DNA from: Hawksworthiomyces lignivorus
Taxonomy: Eukaryota > Ascomycota > Sordariomycetes > Ophiostomatales > Ophiostomataceae
Length of the DNA stretch: 64,000 nt
Direction of reading: 5' to 3'
Assembly (NCBI GenBank): GCA_002917075.1
Contig: NTMA01000013.1
Coordinates: 372,001 to 436,000, forward strand
Shown here piece by piece: positions 47,622 through 58,778 of the stretch. Position numbers and translations under genes: made by a program. Position 1 is the first letter of the stretch. Each line of letters opens with the position of its first letter. The notes beneath the pieces were generated by a model, which saw only the letters and a list, made by a program, of their open reading frames with translations, did not search any database and was not told where the DNA came from.

Positions 47622-48715
47622 GCTATAAGCGGCAGAGAAAACAGAATCACAAAGTCGGTCGTTTCTGGCGGCCAAAGTAAGACTTGGAAAAATTGCTCGG
47701 TATAAGATCCGATTCTCAAAAGATGATCTGGAATAGCATCCGAGAATATCGTTCTCATCAAGAAACATCAAGGACCTTCAAATATGTCGAACTCGAGAAG
47801 GCATCTTGACTAAGACGCATCTCCATGATGCCTGACTCGCTGAATCCTTCTGGATCAGGCAAAATGATTCCTCGACGTAGGTTTGTCATCTCCTCGGCAT
47901 GGTGAAGAACTGGTGATTGTCGAAGCAGTTTCTTTTTCTCTCTGAATTGTCATCAAATACTTTGTCTCGCACAATCTTGCCAGCATTATGTGATACTTCG
48001 ATGAAAGCTTCCCAATTAGGAAAAACTCGGTTTGCGCCCTACGAGACAAATGGCAGAATTTGTGGAGCCGCTGCTGATACCGCTTGAGAGCCTGTCAGCC
48101 TATGCTTAAAATTTAGAGACTCGCCCGTCGCGATCGCTATTAGTTGGATTCTGCCGTATATGGCAGAGCACGACATAAATGACATTTGTAAAGCTCATGC
48201 TCTCTTGTAGCTCACATCGAAAGAGTTTTGCACATTTCAACGCAGGCAAATCCCCATCTTGAAATTGACAAAGTAGAGCCCGGCAAGTCAAAGTGCTGCA
48301 ATCTCCATTATTTCCAACGCAAAGAGCAACGCGGGTTGGACCAATACAGCGCCGGGTACAATAACTAGCCGAATCCAGATGGTCCAGGCCATGCACCAAA
48401 CAGCTGTAATTAAAAATGACGTTATCTGGTTGTGCTCTGTGCGAGCGCTGTGGGTGTCACTGTGTTCATCGGTCCGCAGTAGAACCTGCTACGTCCACCA
48501 AAAGAATCGTTTAATATCGTCTCCGCAGATCTCACCAGGCGCACAAGCGACTGTAAGCTAACAAAGCAAGGCAATTATATTACGTCGGTGGTATTCTCAT
48601 CATCAAGTGACTAGGTTAATGTACTAAAAACAAAAAAGACCAGAAAAAGAAAGCAGGCAAAATAAACAGCATCTCATCCTTATTAGCTCATCATGGCACT
48701 CCTCATGGGATACAC
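47622..48715. other. Hydrolase upstream region and Pil1-type gene 3' flank
   Basis: 1.1 kb between two minus-strand genes. Holds the hydrolase promoter. No recognisable coding or RNA sequence. Confidence 0.4.
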
Positions 48716-50027
48716 CTAATCAGCCTCCTGGGCATTTACGTCTGCAACAGCTGCGCTAGAGGATCCTTCACCGACGGCTGGCTCTTTCCCGAGTCCGTTG
48801 CTATGGCCGTTGACGCCTTCGCCATTCAAGTGTTCATTCTGGATGCTCTCGCCGTTCTGGCTGCCGCCGATTGTGTTGGCCTGCACGATATCAGCATCCT
48901 CATCGGGCAGCTCAGGCTGCCAATCACGCAGGTCGTCCTCGGCATCGTTAAGGATCTGACGGGCCTGGGCGCCGTAGGGGTAGGCCGGGCGCGGGTCGCC
49001 GGGCACGACAGGCGTGTCGTCGAGGAGCTTGAGCAGGCGCTGGCCGTGGCGGGCCAGGATGATCTGCTTCTCTGCACGCTCGATCGTGGCGGCAAACTCA
49101 GATTCGTAGGCTTCCTTGAGCTTCTGGCGGGTCTGGATAGTTTGTTAGCATTTTTTATGCTAGGGGCTCACGAACGAAAGTTCTTTTTTTCTAGCATATG
49201 GGATTGGTCGGGGATGCCGCTGGGCTACGCACAATGTTGGTCAGCTGGGCCTCGGCAACGAGGTTCTCGGCCTCGGCGCGGACGAGCTCCTGTTCGAGGA
49301 CGACCAGGCGAGGGCTCTCGGGCTCCCTGCTCTTGAGCCGAGCGATCTCGTCTGTGATCTTGGCCTTGCCGTCGCGGCTGGGCTGGACGCTCTTCTCGGT
49401 GTTGCGGATGTGCTTGAGGACAGAGCGGCTGTCATCGAGCGCGTGGGCGTACGAGTCCTCCTGCTCGCCAATCTCCGAGAGGATGACGCCGACCTTGTCG
49501 CTGATGTCAGAGATAGCCTCGTCCTGGGTCTGCTCGCCCCACTCGGACAGCTGGGTGGCGATGGAGACGCGCTCACGGCCAGCAGCCTCATGGGCGCTGA
49601 TGAGCGTGTTCTCCGATTTGATGAGGCGGTAGATGCGCTTGGACAGCTCTGGCTGGGAGGTGCCGCGCAGAGACGAGATGGAGAAGCCGCGGCGGCTGCT
49701 GCTGCTGGCGCCGCCGCCGCTATTCTTGGTGCGGATGGAAAGGGCGCGGTTCCTGGACATCGCAATGTTAGCCGGTTCTTTTTGGAAATGCGAACCAAAG
49801 TCACGAAACATCGCAAGAGCAGAAGCAGGCAAAATAAGAGCCCCATCCACATACAGCTCGGAGCTCGTCCGAGGTAGCCAAGTCAACATTCTAGTTGTGA
49901 AATCTGGCAACTTAAATTCAAGTAGCTGCTGAGTAGGAGATTCAAATTTCTGCCAAAAGAAGGGTATGAAGAAACGGTCACAGAAACGATAGCAAAAGCT
50001 GGTGGCGAAGTTTGATACTCACATCAT
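48716..50027 (-). CDS. Eisosome core component, Pil1/Lsp1 family
   Basis: BAR-domain protein that coats furrow-like plasma-membrane domains (eisosomes). I read three coding exons: 50027-50023 (ATGAT, 5 nt), 49752-49233 and 49132-48716, 313 aa. The mature N-terminus is MMNRALSIRTKNSGGG. The first joint is supported by the GTGAGT donor at 50022, a GGCTAAC branch point and CAG acceptor just before 49752. Intron 2 is GTGCGT...CAG with a TGCTAAC branch. The Pil1 core is clear: ELSKRIYRLIKSENTLISAH, SIATQLSEWGEQTQDEAISD, IGEQEDSYAHALDDSRSVLK, TRQKLKEAYESEFAATIERA. An acidic Gly/Asn/Ser-rich tail follows. Alternative: translation from the ATG at 49760 (MSRNRAL...) without the first intron. Which of Pil1, Lsp1 or a PilB-type paralogue this is cannot be settled here. 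Confidence 0.87.
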
Positions 50028-50903
50028 CTTGTCGATATTGTGCTGAAAGAAGGCCCAAACAACAATCGTTCCTCTAAATGTGTAATTGCAAACTGCGATT
50101 GCGTCCCAAGCTCTTTCCTCGGATCACTTCTTTTCGAAGGTGTATATATGAAGCCTTGATTTAATTTTGGTGATGTTGGGTGACGTCGATTTGGACTGTT
50201 ATAAACGGAAGGCCCGGAGGCGGCGGCTTACACAGAGGTTTGCTGTGGCTAAGGAAGCTGCGTATTGGTCAATAGTCGCTGAAAGAGGAAAGAACAGAAT
50301 TATACTGCAGCACAGTGAGCAGAACAGCTGTCTTTGATTTGGTGCAAATTCGTATGGCGAAAAGTTGAAATTTTTACAAAAAGGACAATCTATTAATCTG
50401 TTTGGTATAGCGTAGACTCTTATATTCTAAAATTTCTATATACCAAGACTCAAAGAGCGACGCAGCTACGTCTTGTCGAGCAAGACCATGATGGCATCTG
50501 TCGCAAATGAGAACAAAAAGAATCGGACACCCGAAAGAAGGTGATGACATCATGGCGTCGCCCCACATTCTCCGCGCAAAGTTGTCGCAAGTCATCGCCC
50601 TCAAGCTGATAACAGAGACGAGAAGTGATCGGAGAAGAAAGTCTCTGGCTAAGCAGCGTCTTCATTGGCAAAAAAAAAGAAAAGAAAGAGTAAGGAAATC
50701 GAAGGATTAAAAGCGAAGCTAGAACAAAACAAGAACCGTCCAAAGAAACAATGAGTATGCCTCCCAATTGACTACCGATAATTGCGCCACGAGATCATAC
50801 AGTCTTGCTACCCTCCAAGGGTCCGTTACCCTCAAATGCAGCGTTCAAAGAGAGACAGGTTATGATCGGTATTTCGTTGTAATTCGTATTGTACTATTGT
50901 TGA
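50028..50903. promoter_or_regulatory. Upstream region of the Pil1-type gene
   Basis: 876 bp between the Pil1-type start and the small ORF at 50904-51122. It should hold the promoter and 5' UTR of the eisosome gene. ORFs here are short and not protein-like. Confidence 0.4.
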
Positions 50904-51122
50904 TCAGCATCGGCGCCCCCGCATTCCCATCCCGCCCATGCGCATTCCTCCTCCGTACCTTGGGCGGCCGACCACACGTGGCCCCATACCCACCGGCATG
51001 CCTACACGCGGCCCCGGTGGTCCATAAAAGCCATGTCGGACAGGGCGCACGGGAACATATTGCGTCTCTTGAACGTAGTAGTGACGGCGCGGTGGTACTG
51101 GTAGGCACATTGGCAGGCACAT
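50904..51122 (-). CDS. Small Gly/Arg/Met/Pro-rich ORF, uncertain gene
   Basis: A 72-codon frame with a good context before its ATG (CAAAATG). It is strongly biased: MCLPMCLPVPPRRHYYVQET at the start, then VPVRPVRHGFYGPPGPRVGM and a tail of GGGMRMGGMGMRGRRC. The even spread of Tyr/Gln residues and the absence of random stop-like composition suggest real coding, and similar short RG/PG-rich proteins are common in filamentous fungi, but I recognise no family. A TTTTAAC followed by CGCAG about 10-30 nt upstream resembles a 3' splice site, so the ORF may be the last exon of a slightly longer gene. No membrane segment or signal peptide is visible. It could also be a chance frame. Confidence 0.35.
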   Translation of the reverse strand: MCLPMCLPVPPRRHYYVQETQYVPVRPVRHGFYGPPGPRVGMPVGMGPRVVGRPRYGGGMRMGGMGMRGRRC

Positions 51123-52210
51123 TTTGATAATGGCTGCGATGATGTACCAAAGTTAAAATAATGTAGATAAGCAGATCTGGAATTAAAGAGTGTATTCTTG
51201 TAGTTTTGCAGATCCTATTTTCTGGCTGTCATATAGATATGAAAAGAAGAGAATGCCTGAAAGAAGAAATATAGGAGGCGACGGGAGTATTTATCAACGG
51301 CGCAAGAAAAACTGCGGTTGGAAGAAGGCAGCCAACTTTCCAGAGTGCATGCATGTGCTTTAATTATCCTCATGTGCTATTTCCTACTACTTTCTTGGCT
51401 CGCCTTCCTTTCCTCTTCTACTTTCCAAGGTCGGTTTCTGCGACCGTAAGATAGACCCGGTGCTGCGCCCCAATCCCGAAGGTTTCGAATTTTTTTGTTA
51501 GTATTTTGGGGCCGGCGTGGTGGTGACCAGGCCGCGCGGATGGTTGGTTTCTCAGCAGCCTCCCTTGCGTGTGACACCAAGGTGTCTTACTGAGATCGGG
51601 ACTGCATTTCATTGGATTCTGGCCCTCTGATATCATCACACTTTTAAGCGGCTGAGCCCACACTCTTTGAGGTGAGTCCATTTCCGGTCATTTGGCTTAA
51701 TCTCATTTTGCTGTTGCTGTTGTGTACAGTAGGGTAATTGCATCTCGAAGCCTTGGGGTTTCTACACAGCCATCCCCCGCGGTCTAGGCTTGAACGACGT
51801 CAACCTGCAGCAGAGAGTGGCCAGCTGAGCCTTGTATTATATATTGCCTATTATTGCATGCCTTGCATTAACACAGTGTAAGTATGAATAAAACTGGCTT
51901 CAGGTGAAAAACATTAAGCGCCAACTAGATGCGATGACATACATTGTTACCTCTTACTTTGCGATATTCAGGATTTCACGACATTTTAGCGAATTTCCTT
52001 ACACTTGCTTAATTCCATTTTCATTCTCTATATACGTTTTTCTTTTACACGCATTTGTCCAACTTCTTCTTTTGATACCTTTTTCCATGGCATGATGTTA
52101 CAGCAAGAACAAAAAAGACCGAAAAAAATGGAATGAACAGAACAGTTTACGACATAACAAAGCCATACGAGAAAAACCCAGATCCGCACCAGCTCTTTTT
52201 TCGTCTGCCC
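51123..52210. other. Intergenic region between the small ORF and OST1
   Basis: 1.1 kb with no gene recognised. Frames on the minus strand at 51377-51681 are short and not protein-like. The part near 52100-52210 is the OST1 3' UTR. Confidence 0.4.
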
Positions 52211-53835
52211 CTAGTTCTTCGAGAACTTCAGCTCCACGCCTCCAATCACCCACGCTGCCACAAACACGGCGAGCGAGCTCGCAAACACAATAATCGGCTT
52301 GCGGAGGCTAGCGAGAAGTGAGTAGTCGTATGTCACCACAACCTCCCGGCCGCGGAAGTCGTCGACGAGGTTCTGCGCCTCGATCACAATTGCGATCCGG
52401 CCAACCGTGTCAAGATAGGTCTTGTGCAGGGACACAGACGAAGAAGCGACCGAGTTGGGCGGAATAGAAGTGGAGTACTTGACATTTCTGAGGCAATGCC
52501 AAACAGCATTAGCACAATCGAATATTTGCAGTGGCGGCCAGACAAAATAGAGAGCCGGGAAGAACTAGGCATAAAATCACTTACTCTGCTCCCTCGGGGA
52601 GGAGGATCTGGAGGCGCACTTGCTCGTAGGAGACGCCCTCGTTCTGCTTGGGACCTTCCAGGAAGGGCACGTTGAGGACGTAGCTGCTGCCGGCGAGGCG
52701 GCGCAGGAAGCCCTGGGCGTCCGCGTTCCAGCCGATCGTGAAGGGGAATTGCCAGCCGCCGAACACGGGGTAGCGGGGCTTGATCTCTAGCAGCGCCTCG
52801 CGCTTGTTGGACCGGAAGCGCGACGTCGAGATGTTGCCGATCACGTCCGTGTAGTAGGCGTCGGCGCTGCCGGGGCGCAGGGGGAAGCGCATCTCCCTGA
52901 GGGCGGGCGTGGGCGGGTTGTAGTACTGAGTCTGGGCCCACTTGACGCGGTTGAACAGCGTAGACAGGTTGGCACCGCGGTTGACCAGCTCATAGCGCTC
53001 CTCGAAGGCCACGTTGCCGCCCCAGTGGCTCACCTCGATGTCGCGCTCCAGCCGCGCCACGTGGTTGACGGGCTTGGTAAACTCGAAGCGCACCTCAACG
53101 GGCAGCTCGGCGCCGGCCGGCTGTTCCTCGCTGAAGGGACCGTACGTCAGCTTGGAGCCCTGCTTCTGGGGCTGCTTCTGCTCCTTGTCGCTGCCGCCAG
53201 TGCCGGACTCCAGCTGGGTATAGTCGGGCACATCGGCTGACGGAAACTTGACCTCGGTCTTCTGCTTGGACGTGGCGTAGGCGGACGGGCAGTAGGCAGA
53301 GAAGCCGTAGACCAGGTACTGCTTCTCGTCCTGGGCGATGGAGGCCGGCAGGGGCCGGTAGGCGCTGAGGACGTAGTAGGTGATGCCGAGGGTGATCTGG
53401 TTGCCGGGCTCGATCGGGTTGGGAAGGTTGATCTTGTAGTACTGCACATCACTAAAGAGAGATACGGTTTGTGAGCTATCAAGGAAATAAGAAAGAGAAG
53501 GTGGAGGTTTGCAAAACTAACCTGCTTGGGTCCTCTTCCACAGCCTCTGCAGTAAACGCTCCCACGGCGATCTCCTTCCGGTCCTTCACCTCAAAGCCGC
53601 CGACGCGAGCGAACTTGTCTGTTGAAAATGGAAGGTAGTATTCATCTTGGGCGCTCTTGTCGATGTTCTCAATGAGCACATTGATCGTCTCCTTGACGTA
53701 ATTCTTCTCTACGGAGACGATGTGCACCAAGTTGGCGTTCTTGAAGACGGCCGGGGGGGTGAAGGCGACAGCGGCAGAGAAAGTAGATGTGGCGGCCAGC
53801 AGAAGCGCCGACAAGGTTGTGGATGTTAACCGCAT
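52211..53835 (-). CDS. OST1: Oligosaccharyltransferase subunit Ost1 (ribophorin I)
   Basis: Subunit of the ER oligosaccharyltransferase complex that transfers the lipid-linked glycan to Asn of nascent proteins. Three exons: 53835-53522, 53451-52585 and 52487-52211 (485 aa), with donors GTTAGT and GTAAGT and matching phases. Residues 1-24 form a signal peptide (hydrophobic LSALLLAATSTFSAAVA). The luminal ribophorin I domain shows VHIVSVEKNYVKETINVLIE, NPIEPGNQITLGITYYV, SHWGGNVAFEERYELVNRGA and PRYPVFGGWQFPFTIGWNAD, all typical of Ost1. A single membrane segment (about residues 455-477, IIVFASSLAVFVAAWVIGGV) is followed by a short basic tail KFSKN. Length matches fungal Ost1 (about 480 aa). 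Divergent from the hexokinase gene. Confidence 0.95.
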
Positions 53836-55398
53836 TGTGAGAGAGATGAATTAGCCTTGGGAAGTATGGTATGCTCCTCCGAAGCAAGGCTGCAGGCGCC
53901 GAGGATGGCTGGCTGGAATGAAGCAGAAACCAACAAGACGAGAGCACAGGAGAAGGAAAGCGGAAAAAGAAAACCAAGCTACAAAACAGAAAAAAGAAAA
54001 CAAGAGGAAGAAAAGAATGAAGAAGAAAGAGAAGTGATCATAAGGAGGGCAAAGCGGCAATCGACAATTGTCGTAGTCAATTGTCGTTTCGCAAATGAAA
54101 GTATTGGCTTTCCCGTCGTCGTCTTGCAGAGAAGGCCAGCTCGAAACCACCACAACACCGTGTTCTTAGTTCCAACGGCTTGCATGACATTCAACTGGAC
54201 CACAGCAGTCCCAGAGAAAGCTTACGTTGCGAAAGCTCCCCTAGCATGGCCCGTGCGCCAAGAAGTTTAAGCCACAGATCTGTGGCGGTGAATTATTGTG
54301 GAGCTTTTTGATAAGAGCAGGAACGCATCGATAAGAGTACCCGGCAGTAGTGGGCTGCTTGTGGTGGTGGGCTGTGGGCTGGTGGGGGGGGGGGTTGCTT
54401 TTGCACCCAGCAATATGCTTACCGGCCCTACCGGGCTAGAAGCCCAAGTATTCGCATAGAAACTGAGGAGTATTACAAGTATCTTACCTACTTACAGACG
54501 TTGTCTGGTCCTGTCCTTCTTTTGTTGACATCGTCCTCTTTCTATCTTTTGTTTGTTTGCTGGTTTGCCCATTTGTTCGCATGCCACTGTGAGCCATTAA
54601 CATTTCTGCAGGGATACTTGATCGTCTCTTCTGCGGCCATTTTGCTAATTGCCCCTCTAGCGGGGCACTCTTCGATCAGACAACTTTAGCAGCAAGTAAA
54701 TAGCAAACATTATAAAGCCAATACAAAGCATTTTCGTGAATAGTCTGCAACGGCGTTTACGGAAGCAGATTGTGGTCCTGAGTAAGAGGTGACAATTGTT
54801 AGATCGCTCCTACCTTCTCAGCTCTTCGAATCCCAAAGCTATCCCCAGGCTCTTATTTAGAATTGGATCGCCATCGAACAACGTAGTTTGCCTTCCTGTC
54901 TTTGGGCTTCCAATTTTTTCTCCTCTTTCTCCAGGATCGAGTCCATCTGCAGCTGCATACGCATATGAGGTTTTTCTGACCAATTTCCTTGCAACGCGCC
55001 ATCAGATTGGCCCCCTCGTGTCTCCAGTTTCAATCGCTCAGAACCCGCATGACGGGAAAATACTCGCAATTGTTTCACTGCCCACACCCCCACTAAGCTC
55101 CTCCCCCAGAGTCGACTGCATCATAGCAACCAAAGCATTCCTGGGACTAATTTTTTTGTGGACGACGACACTCATAAGCAGCTTTTATCTTCCTCCTGAG
55201 ATTTCCGTTCTCAAATACAACTTGCCTAAGCACGCGAACTTCGCCCTGTTTGCCTCATTACCCCAACTGTGACGGCGTCCTTACCCGGCCATCCATCGCT
55301 AGCTTCACTTCTCGATTGCCGGCACTTGCTGTCTCCAAGCTCTGTAGCTTCTTTATTTTCGGCTTTCCGCTTTCTCATCCCGCCCCAACGCCGTCAAT
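53836..55398. promoter_or_regulatory. Divergent promoter region between OST1 and hexokinase
   Basis: 1.56 kb between divergent start codons. It contains two GATAAGAG motifs exactly 20 bp apart (54310-54317 and 54330-54337) and a G-rich block at 54352-54394. The 300 bp before the hexokinase ATG are pyrimidine-rich. GATAAG is the core of fungal GATA-factor sites (AreA/SreA class); binding is inferred. Confidence 0.45.
54352..54394 (+). other. G-rich block with G-quadruplex potential
   Basis: G-runs at 54352-54354, 54369-54371, 54376-54378 and an 11-G run at 54384-54394 on the plus strand. The long run can supply more than one G-tract, so four tracts with short loops are available. It lies about 1 kb upstream of the hexokinase ATG and 520 bp upstream of OST1. 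Confidence 0.55.
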
Positions 55399-58300
55399 AT
55401 GGTTGGTCTAGGCCCCAAGAAGCCGCCCTCCCGCAAAGGAACAGGTACGTCATTGCTGCTGTTTTTGTTATCTTTTGCTAGAGAAAATTAGGAGCTAGAT
55501 TTCGTTCCGTGAATGCTCTAAATGTATGGGATGGCACCTTTCTGTCCGATCCGCCTAGTTGTCGGGCTGGGCCGGTGTCGAATAGATGCAAATGTATCGT
55601 ATCATCACATTTCCATAACCGAAGGAGGCCACACACATGTACCACACAGTCACCTACACGCGAGCACATTCCCCATTCATCATTTCGCCTCTACTTGCTA
55701 CAATGGCTCACGATTTCTGTCACATCTGACGGCGTGCTCGCTTCCGGGAAATTTTCTGGATAACGAGTTGTCAACTGCCGCGACTTGCGCCTGTCGATGC
55801 CTTATCCTTTTCGTCCCTCCAGCTTTACCACATGGTCCCTCTTCTGCCGAGTCCCTCGAATATTTCCATCACACAAACTTAGTGTGCTCCAATTTTTATT
55901 TCCGCGATCTTTTTTCCTTCTGAAAGAGGGGACGTGATAATGTATTATTTTGCTTCCATCACCATCTGGTGGTACAGCATGGGTTGTGATGGGCAAGCTT
56001 CTCAGTGGCGTAAACATCACATTCTATTGGCTGCTTGCTCAACTGCTGTCCGTCTATTCGAGATCCTACGCTCGCTTTGATATGCCCAAGTTGGGTCCGT
56101 CTTAGAGAATCAAAACGCTTTGTCTAAAAAGCAAAGCGAGGTGCTGCTGCAGTCCCCTCTCCCCCCCCCCTCTCTTCTGATTGAACCCTTGCCCAGCTTC
56201 TGTCTCATGGAAGGTATCTCATCACTCTTGAGTACCCCCGTTCTGTTTGTACTCTCTTGTCTTGGCTTTTGCATATAGTCACATATTGAGTCATTTAGAC
56301 CGAGATAGCTTGATACAAGCCAGGTGCTGCTCTTTCGCAGTTTCGCTGAAGTGGCCCCTTCTCTAGGCTGGCAATCTGCTGTCAATCTTATCTTCTTCGA
56401 TTCACGTTCTTGTTCACATCTAGATCATCTAGATATAACAAGGCTGTGGCGCTCTGTTCTTATATCTTGCTGGGCAAGTGCAAAAAAATTAGCAAGCTGA
56501 AAAAGACACAAACCCTTCTCTACGATTTTTGAAATTTTATCCCAAAGAGAAAAATGGCCGCGTCAGTAACCCAACACTCTTCCTTTCTGCCACCGAGGCA
56601 ATTCCACGTACATGGTTATCGTGACCTCAACTATGTGGGAAAGGGCAAGACCTCTACTTTGCTTCATCGTCTTCTCTATCTCTCGCCATGTACTTTCTTT
56701 CGGCAGTATTTACTTGGTTAAGCTACAGTCTGACCCATGTTTCCCTTGAGCAGGATCCTTTGCAGATATCCCCAATACTCTCAAGCAAGAGATCGCGAAC
56801 TTGGAGAAGCTCTTCACCGTCGATACGGCAAAGCTGAAGGAAATTACCAAGCATTTTGTGTCTGAGCTCGACAAAGGTCTCAGTGTAGAGGGTGGCAGTA
56901 TTGTACGTTCTCTTACAAGCTCTTCACAAGCATCCCATGAAGTGGCCAATAAGCTAGGGTACCCGTTCTAACATATAACAATGCAACTGCAGCCTATGAA
57001 CCCAACATGGGTCATGGAATTTCCCGACGGCTACGAGACTGGAACTTTTCTTGCCCTTGACATGGGTGGCACAAACCTCCGTGTTTGCGAGATCACGCTG
57101 ACGGACCAGAAGTCTGAGTTTGACATCATCCAGTCAAAGTACCGCATGCCCGAAGAGCTTAAAACGGGTGACAAGGAAGAGCTCTGGGACTATATTGCCG
57201 ATTGTGTGCACCAATTTATCGAGACCCACCACACCGATATGTCCAAGCTGAAGAAGCTGCCTCTCGGTTTCACCTTCTCTTATCCGGCATCCCAGAACTA
57301 CATCGACGAAGGTGTTCTGCAGCGGTGGACCAAGGGCTTTGACATTGCCGGTGTTGAGGGTCACAATGTGGTGCCAATGTTCGAAGCTGCGCTGGCAGCC
57401 AAGGTAAGCTACGGACCGTCGACATAGCAACACCACTGATACACCATGAGCCTGTTCTTGGATTAACGGTTGAAAATAGGGATCTCCCATCAAGCTGGCT
57501 GCTCTGATCAATGACACCACCGGTACTTTAATTGCTTCGGCATATACCGACACGAAGGTGAAGATTGGCTGCATTTTCGGCACCGGCTGCAATGCTGCGT
57601 ACATGGAAACCTGCGGGGCGATTCCCAAGCTCGCTCATATGAACCTGCCGCCGGACATGCCTATGGCGATTAACTGCGAGTGGGGTGCTTTTGACAACGA
57701 GCACAAAGTTCTTCCACGCACGCCTTATGACATCACCATTGACAATGACTCGCCACGACCCAACCAGCAAGCTTTTGAGAAGATGATCGCGGGTCTGTAC
57801 CTTGGTGAGCTCTTCCGCCTGGTCATGGTGGATCTGCATGACAAGCCCGGCACAAAGTTCTTTGAGAACCAGGATATTTCGAACCTGCGTCGTGCCTACA
57901 GTTTAGATTCATCCTTTTTGTCGGCCATTGAAGAGTATGTGAACCATTTTTCTAGCTTACATCTCGACATTTTTACCTCTATTATCTCTCTTGACTTTGT
58001 TGCTCTAATCCAAATGCCCCTAACTAACTAATTCTCTTATTTAGTGATCCATGGGAGAATCTGCAGGAGACTTTTGACTTGTTCCACGATAAGCTGACCA
58101 TCAACCCTTCCCCGTCAGAGTTGGTGCTGATCCGCCGGACAGCTGAGCTGATTGGCACGCGGGCAGCTCGTCTCTCGGCCTGCGGTGTTGCTGCCATTTG
58201 CATCAAGAAGGACTACAAGACGTGCCACGTTGGTGCTGATGGTTCCGTCTTCAACAAGTACCCTCACTTCAAGGAGCGGGGCAGCCAAGCACTGGGAGAG

Positions 58301-58468
58301 ATTCTTGACTGGCCGGCCAAGACAGACCCGAAGGCGGAAGACCCGATCGAGATCCTGGCAGCCGAGGACGGTAGCGGCGTCGGTGCAGCACTGATTGCCG
58401 CGCTGACGCTGAAGCGCGTTCAGGCTGGCAACATGTGCGGCATATTGCACCCTGAAAACTTCAAATAG
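55399..58468 (+). CDS. HXK1: Hexokinase
   Basis: ATP-dependent phosphorylation of glucose and fructose, first step of glycolysis; in fungi one hexokinase also acts in glucose repression. Five exons: 55399-55444, 56754-56902, 56993-57403, 57480-57934 and 58045-58468 (494 aa), phases consistent. The protein begins MVGLGPKKPPSRKGTG, the conserved N-terminus of filamentous-fungal hexokinases, then the small domain with phosphate-1 motif LALDMGGTNLRVCEIT. Sugar-binding LGFTFSYPASQNYIDEGVLQ follows, then INDTTGTLIASAYTD, GTGCNAAYME, INCEWGAFDNEH and the ATP-binding GADGSVFNKYPHF / AAEDGSGVGAALIAALTLKR. Length is standard for a 50-kDa hexokinase. The first intron is 1309 nt, far longer than any other in the window. 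RMT2 lies convergently 3' of it. Confidence 0.94.
55445..56753 (+). other. 1.3-kb first intron of the hexokinase gene
   Basis: GTACGT donor after 46 coding nt and CAG acceptor at 56753, with CTGACC 24 nt before the acceptor. It is AT- and pyrimidine-rich, with stops in all frames at short intervals and no recognisable exon, snoRNA box pair or element. Unusual length among introns of 46-230 nt elsewhere in the window. Confidence 0.75.
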
Positions 58469-58778
58469 ATAGTGGCGTCTCCAAATAAGAAAAAAATAGG
58501 TTGGATATGCTGAAACATCTTGTGCCTGGAAAACGGTGTTTGTGTATCTTTGTTTTGTTGCACACTAGGACCTTATTGCACTGGGATAAACAGAAAACAG
58601 AGAGGCAATTTAGGCAAACAGAAGCAAGGCCACAGAACATAACGCGACGCTTTTTCTCAGCCCATAAACGTGCATGTAGGCAGACGGTATTCTGTTCAGA
58701 TTAGTATACGAGATCAAGGATAAACTGGGCTGACAGGCCAAGGAAAGGTGAGGCTTAAACAGGGAGAAATATTAAAAA
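58469..58778. other. Intergenic, convergent 3' ends of hexokinase and RMT2
   Basis: 310 bp of 3' flank shared by two converging genes. Nothing recognised. Confidence 0.45.

Noticed and set aside
46644..47705. 353-codon plus-strand frame opposite the alpha/beta hydrolase
   Set aside because: Antisense shadow with Val/Gly/Arg/His-rich low-information sequence; the other strand has a complete catalytic triad.
47622..47768. 49-residue N-terminal extension of the hydrolase from an upstream ATG
   Set aside because: AT-rich, different codon use, and conserved sequence begins only after 47621. An alternative start cannot be fully excluded.
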